This document shows, piece after piece, positions 60,429 to 64,000 of a stretch of DNA of 64,000 nucleotides. The notes under the pieces were generated by a model, which saw nothing but the letters and a program-made list of their open reading frames with translations, was not told the DNA's origin and made no database searches. This DNA comes from Serratia sp. H1w (lineage in GTDB: Bacteria; Pseudomonadota; Gammaproteobacteria; Enterobacterales; Enterobacteriaceae): assembly GCF_000633355.1 (NCBI RefSeq), contig NZ_AYMQ01000055.1:62001-126000 (forward strand), in the 5' to 3' direction. Positions within the stretch are counted from its first letter, which is position 1. Every line of letters starts with the position of its first letter. A program made the position numbers and the translations under genes.

Positions 60429-60479
60429 GTAGGGGCGCCGCATGCTGCGCCCGTTTATCCGCATGCTGCGCCCGTCTTG
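60429..60479. repeat. GTAGGGG palindromic repeat, copy 5, with a partial duplicate
   Basis: GTAGGGGCGCCGCATGCTGC continues into GCCCGT, and the right half (CCGCATGCTGCGCCCGTCTTG-like) is repeated at once at 60459-60479. It lies between nei and pcp. Confidence 0.75.
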
Positions 60480-60498
60480 ATAATCATTGGGTTGGTCA

Positions 60499-60518
60499 GG
60501 GTCGAACATGTTCGACCC
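60499..60518. repeat. Perfect 20-bp palindrome between nei and pcp
   Basis: GGGTCGAACATGTTCGACCC is its own reverse complement, followed by CCTAC; it looks like another variant of the GTAGGGG...CCCCTAC palindrome family rather than an operator. Confidence 0.65.
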
Positions 60519-60544
60519 CTACAAATTCAGCAACATTGTCACCT

Positions 60545-61189
60545 TCAGTGCGTGGCGCCACCCACCACTTTCAAGTCATGCTCTACCTGCAAGGCAATCG
60601 AAATCGCCATTTCCAAGGCAAACAGTACCGTCTGGGCTGCCATACTCGGCGCACCAGGATGCTGTGCCGCCTGCTCAGGCAGATAAGGGATATGAATAAA
60701 ACCGCCCTTCACCGCCTGCTGCCCGCTTAAGCGGTGCAACAGACCGTACATCACATGATTACAGACATAGGTTCCGGCAGTTTGTGATACCGAAGCCGGA
60801 ATACCGGCCTCACGCATCGCATTTACCACCGCCTTGATCGGCAAGGTGCTGAAATAGGCCGCCGGGCCGTCTGCCACAATGGCCTGGTCGATCGGCTGCT
60901 GCCCCTGATTATCGGGAATACGCGCATCATCGACGTTAATCGCAACTCGTTCCAGCGTAATGTCGGTGCGTCCACCGGCCTGGCCGATCGCCAGCACCAT
61001 CACCGGTTGGACTTCGTCAATGGCCGCATTCAACACAGTCAACGCCTCACCGAAGACACAAGGAAGCTGGCGCGCAATAATGTGCGCCCCACCAAGTTCC
61101 AGATCGTTAAGCTGTTTCACCACTTCCCAGGAAGGGTTGACACGCTCGCCGCCAAACGGCTCAAAGCCGGTAATCAATACTTTCTGCAT
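60545..61189 (-). CDS. pcp: Pyrrolidone-carboxylate (pyroglutamyl) peptidase Pcp
   Basis: Pcp (214 residues) removes N-terminal pyroglutamate from peptides. The cysteine-protease triad is Glu80 (TDITLERVA), Cys143 ([11 protein letters not shown]) and His166 ([11 protein letters not shown]). It starts eight bases after the DUF979 gene. Beside pxpA and pxpC it points to a pathway that releases and then opens 5-oxoproline. Confidence 0.97.
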   Translation of the reverse strand: MQKVLITGFEPFGGERVNPSWEVVKQLNDLELGGAHIIARQLPCVFGEALTVLNAAIDEVQPVMVLAIGQAGGRTDITLERVAINVDDARIPDNQGQQPIDQAIVADGPAAYFSTLPIKAVVNAMREAGIPASVSQTAGTYVCNHVMYGLLHRLSGQQAVKGGFIHIPYLPEQAAQHPGAPSMAAQTVLFALEMAISIALQVEHDLKVVGGATH

Positions 61190-61197
61190 GCGTTCTC

Positions 61198-62205
61198 CTA
61201 GAGGAACATCAGGAAATAGAGCAGGAATACGTTAACCAGCAGCAACGTGACCCCGGTCGGTATCTGCGCCTTGATGACCGCATTCTTGTCCGGCAACTCC
61301 AGTAACGCCGCCGGTACAATATTAAAGTTAGCAGCCATCGGCGTCATCAGCGTGCCGCAATAGCCGGAGAACATGCCAATCGCCGCCATTACCGCCGGAT
61401 TACCGCCGTGTTGCAGCACCAGAATGGGAATACCAATCCCCGCAGTCACAATCGGGAAGGCAGCAAATGCGTTGCCCATCACCATAGTCAGCACCGCCAT
61501 ACCGATGGCATACACCGCCACGGCAACAAAGCGGTTATCTACTGCCAGGTATTCCTGCGTCAGATGAGAGACTGCAGTACCGACACCCGCCGTGGTAAAC
61601 AGCAGGCCGAGGGTTGCCAGGATCTGCGGCAGGATGAAGGCCCAGCCGATGGAGTCGAGCAGGCGACGAGCTTCCTGCACGGGCTGTGAAGCGGTCTCAT
61701 GAGTCATCTTCACCGCGATAGCCAAACCGAGCAGACAGCCGACGGTCATGGAGAACAGTGTGATCAAGGTGGAGTGGTTACCGCTGCCAAACACCGCCTG
61801 TTGCAAGGCAGGGATATTATTGAACATCAGCACGCCGATCACCGTGACTACCGGGATCGCCAACGCAGGAACAAACAGACGGTTGCCCAGGCGTTTAGCA
61901 CTGGTTTCACGCTCTTGCTGACTGCGCTGATGATAGCTGCCGAGGCGAACGCCGCCGAAACCGGCAATCAGGGCCATCACGACGACCAGCACCCCGACGA
62001 CGATATGCAATTGACGTTTGGCTTCCGCCCCGCTGCCAAACAGGCCGTAGGTCCAGTCGCCCACCAGGAAGATCAACCCGTACAAGGCCCAGAACAGGCC
62101 GGTAGTCACACGGCGCGGGTTGGCCTTATCACGAAATGACATCGCAGCGACGAACAGTAATACCGCTCCCGCCAGCCAGTAGAGATACTGTTGTTGGAAA
62201 ATCAT
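61198..62205 (-). CDS. DUF979 family membrane protein
   Basis: The 335-residue protein has about ten hydrophobic helices and a glycine/alanine-rich core ([25 protein letters not shown], then [19 protein letters not shown]). It belongs to DUF979, which nearly always pairs with DUF969; the two look like halves of a transporter. It overlaps the DUF969 gene by four bases. Being between pxpA and pcp, a role in 5-oxoproline or pyroglutamyl-peptide transport is a reasonable inference. Confidence 0.85.
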   Translation of the reverse strand: MIFQQQYLYWLAGAVLLFVAAMSFRDKANPRRVTTGLFWALYGLIFLVGDWTYGLFGSGAEAKRQLHIVVGVLVVVMALIAGFGGVRLGSYHQRSQQERETSAKRLGNRLFVPALAIPVVTVIGVLMFNNIPALQQAVFGSGNHSTLITLFSMTVGCLLGLAIAVKMTHETASQPVQEARRLLDSIGWAFILPQILATLGLLFTTAGVGTAVSHLTQEYLAVDNRFVAVAVYAIGMAVLTMVMGNAFAAFPIVTAGIGIPILVLQHGGNPAVMAAIGMFSGYCGTLMTPMAANFNIVPAALLELPDKNAVIKAQIPTGVTLLLVNVFLLYFLMFL

Positions 62206-62939
62206 TGGCCTTCTCCCTTCGCCTGCATCGCCGCCTGGTTAAGCTTGCTCAATTCGGCAGTCAGTTGTTTATCCATGCGGTACAAACGGAAAGAGTGGAT
62301 CAGGAAAGCAAAGATCGCCGTCGGGATCCCCAACAGCGCAATATGCAGCGGCTCGGTCTGGATGCCGCCGGATTCCAGCATAAAGTTATGCATAAAGATG
62401 ATCGCGCCAAAGGCGACAAAGATATCTTCGCCAAAGAACAACCCGACGTTATCGGTTGCAGCGGACATGGCACGCAGACGGTGACGTACATGGTCCGGCA
62501 AATCGCCATAGCGGTTTTCCGTGGCACCTTCCGCCATCGGTGCCAGCAACGGACGCACCATCTGCGGTTGGCCACCCAGGCTGGTCAGCCCCATTGCCGC
62601 AGTCACTTCACGGACAAACAGGTAGACAATCAGCAAACGTCCGGCGGTAGCACTTTTTATTTTGGCGATCCACGCCTGCGCCCGCTCTTTCAGGCCATGG
62701 CGCTCCAACAGCCCGATAATCGGCAGCGGAAGCAGCAGGATCAGTGGCAGGTTGCGGGTATTGAGAAAACCCTCACCGAGTTTTTCCAAAATCACGTCTA
62801 ACGGCATCAACGCCGCCAGCCCGGTGATAATACCGGCGGCAATCACCACCAGCACCGGGTTAAAACGCAAGACAAATCCAACCACGATGGCGGCGATGCC
62901 GATCAGTGGCCAGAGGTTTACTGCTTGTTCCATATCCAA
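62202..62939 (-). CDS. DUF969 family membrane protein
   Basis: The 245-residue protein has about six helices; conserved-looking features are LNTRNLPLILLLPLPIIGLLERHGLKERA, VREVTAAMGLTSLGGQPQMVRPLLAPM and ATDNVGLFFGEDIF. It is the usual partner of DUF979 and is coupled to it by a four-base overlap. It starts 60 bases after pxpA. The function is unproven. Confidence 0.85.
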   Translation of the reverse strand: MDMEQAVNLWPLIGIAAIVVGFVLRFNPVLVVIAAGIITGLAALMPLDVILEKLGEGFLNTRNLPLILLLPLPIIGLLERHGLKERAQAWIAKIKSATAGRLLIVYLFVREVTAAMGLTSLGGQPQMVRPLLAPMAEGATENRYGDLPDHVRHRLRAMSAATDNVGLFFGEDIFVAFGAIIFMHNFMLESGGIQTEPLHIALLGIPTAIFAFLIHSFRLYRMDKQLTAELSKLNQAAMQAKGEGQ

Positions 62940-62999
62940 TTCCCTCTTGTCGCCCTCGGTGTGACGGGCAATGTTGTGTTTGCTGTAATAATTATTTTT

Positions 63000-63737
63000 T
63001 TATACGGCACTGACGCCAATCTGCTGCTGAGCAAAGCTCTCTCTCAGCTTCCTGGCATAAGCCAGCGCATGTTCGCCGTCGCCATGCAGGCAGACGGTTT
63101 CAGCCTTGACGGAGGCCCAGCCCCCCTCAACGGTACGGACTCGCTGGTGGCAAACCATTTCCAGCGTCTGTGCTAATGCCAGTTCATCGCTGGCGATCAT
63201 GGCTCCTGGTTGGCCACGAGGCACTAATGTTCCATCGGCCTGATAGCCGCGATCGGCAAACACTTCCTGGCGCGTCGTCAGCCCCAGCTTTTCACCGGCG
63301 CGGATCAGCTCACTGCCAGCCAGCCCCACCAGACGCAACGCAGGATCTACCGCATGTACCGCGCGGGCGATGGCTTCGGCCAATGCAGGCTCCACCGCCG
63401 CCTGGTTGTAGAGCATGCCGTGTGGTTTCACATGCACCATCACGCCGCCTTCAGCACGGGTAATGGCGGCCAGCGCCCCCAGTTGGTACACCACTTGGGC
63501 ATAGACCGTTTCAACCGGTAGCTGCATCCGGGTGCGGCCAAAATTTTCCCGATCCGGGAAGCTGGGATGGGCACCGATCGCCACGCCATATTGCAGCGCC
63601 CAACGTACCGATTGGCGCATGGTCTGCGCATCCCCGGCATGAAAACCACAGGCAATATTGGCCGAACTCACCAACTGCAACAGCGCTTCATCATTGGCGC
63701 AGCCTTCACCGAGATCGGCATTCAAATCGACGATCAT
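63000..63737 (-). CDS. pxpA: 5-oxoprolinase subunit PxpA (LamB/YcsF family)
   Basis: PxpA (245 residues) works with PxpB and PxpC in ATP-dependent opening of 5-oxoproline to glutamate. It shows the LamB/YcsF motifs [81 protein letters not shown] and [11 protein letters not shown]. Its start overlaps the pxpC stop by four bases. Confidence 0.97.
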   Translation of the reverse strand: MIVDLNADLGEGCANDEALLQLVSSANIACGFHAGDAQTMRQSVRWALQYGVAIGAHPSFPDRENFGRTRMQLPVETVYAQVVYQLGALAAITRAEGGVMVHVKPHGMLYNQAAVEPALAEAIARAVHAVDPALRLVGLAGSELIRAGEKLGLTTRQEVFADRGYQADGTLVPRGQPGAMIASDELALAQTLEMVCHQRVRTVEGGWASVKAETVCLHGDGEHALAYARKLRESFAQQQIGVSAV

Positions 63738-64000
63738 TGAACCCCCCAGGCAATCTGTTGAATAAAGTGATCCTGCTCGGCCTTGGCACGTTGCGCCTCT
63801 GCCAGGGTGCAGGGAATAAAGTGAATTGCATCCCCCAGGCGGATCTGCGCCAAGTGGAAAAGATCGGCCTCGATCACGCAGGCAATACGCGGGTAACCCC
63901 CGGTAGCCTGTGCATCGGCCATCAAGACGATTGGTTGACCATTATGAGGAACCTGGATGACGCCAGGTATCAGGCCATGCGAAAGCATTTCCCGTTCGGT
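63734..64000 (-). CDS. pxpC: 5-oxoprolinase subunit PxpC, C-terminal fragment
   Basis: The frame is open from the window edge to its stop at 63734, giving 88 residues. The stretch [19 protein letters not shown], then [22 protein letters not shown], is the end of the biotin-dependent carboxyltransferase-like PxpC (YbgK) fold. It leads a coupled set pxpC-pxpA-DUF969-DUF979-pcp; pxpB probably lies just beyond the window. Confidence 0.9.
   Translation of the reverse strand, partial: TEREMLSHGLIPGVIQVPHNGQPIVLMADAQATGGYPRIACVIEADLFHLAQIRLGDAIHFIPCTLAEAQRAKAEQDHFIQQIAWGVQ

Overview
The window is chromosomal DNA from a member of the Enterobacterales, most likely Serratia or a close relative in the Yersiniaceae. 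Almost every gene matches the Escherichia coli region from ybhR through moa, uvrB, bio, mod, gal, gpmA, aroG, nadA, tol-pal, cyd, suc-sdh and gltA to nei and pxp, in the same order and usually at the same protein length. The differences are those of a non-coli genome: galE is missing in front of galT, mngAB is missing between cyd and suc, and a yjgN-M48 peptidase pair, a pcp-DUF979-DUF969 set and several intergenic repeat families are present. No prophage, IS element, CRISPR array or rRNA was seen. The species call is inference.

Layout. 1-800: the end of ybhR, then a compact unit that looks like a Zor/Orz-type type I toxin-antitoxin locus, with a 28-residue hydrophobic peptide and a divergent antisense RNA. 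867-6007: ybhL, moaABCDE with a Moco riboswitch, ybhK and a VF530-family gene. 6277-15082: uvrB with a LexA box, a DnaA-box cluster at the place E. coli has DARS1, an orphan branched-chain-type ABC ATPase, and bioBFCD diverging from bioA across a BirA operator. 15157-23286: ybhB, pgl, ybhA, modABC with a ModE operator, acrZ, modE and modF. 23417-28447: a cysteine-less isochorismatase-fold protein, a CPBP membrane protease, and galTKM behind two GalR operators. 28635-36737: psiF, gpmA behind a Fur box, the M48 peptidase and yjgN, aroG, zitB, pnuC and nadA.

37046-38090 is a tRNA operon (four tRNA-Lys, one tRNA-Val) interspersed with four repeats that start with the tRNA 3' end. It is followed by cpoB-pal-tolB-tolA-tolR-tolQ-ybgC, ybgE-cydX-cydB-cydA, sucDCBA-sdhBADC (all on the minus strand) and divergent gltA. 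The right end holds nei and a 5-oxoproline set (pcp, DUF979, DUF969, pxpA, start of pxpC).

Functionally the window links molybdate uptake and sensing (modABC, modE) to molybdopterin synthesis (moa), holds the TCA cycle from citrate synthase through the oxoglutarate, succinyl-CoA and succinate steps, feeds electrons into cytochrome bd, and carries the envelope Tol-Pal machine. The most interesting items are the toxin-antitoxin-like locus, the tRNA-derived repeats, the DARS1-like DnaA cluster, the orphan ATPase with a broken signature motif, and the repeat that rewrote the end of ModC.
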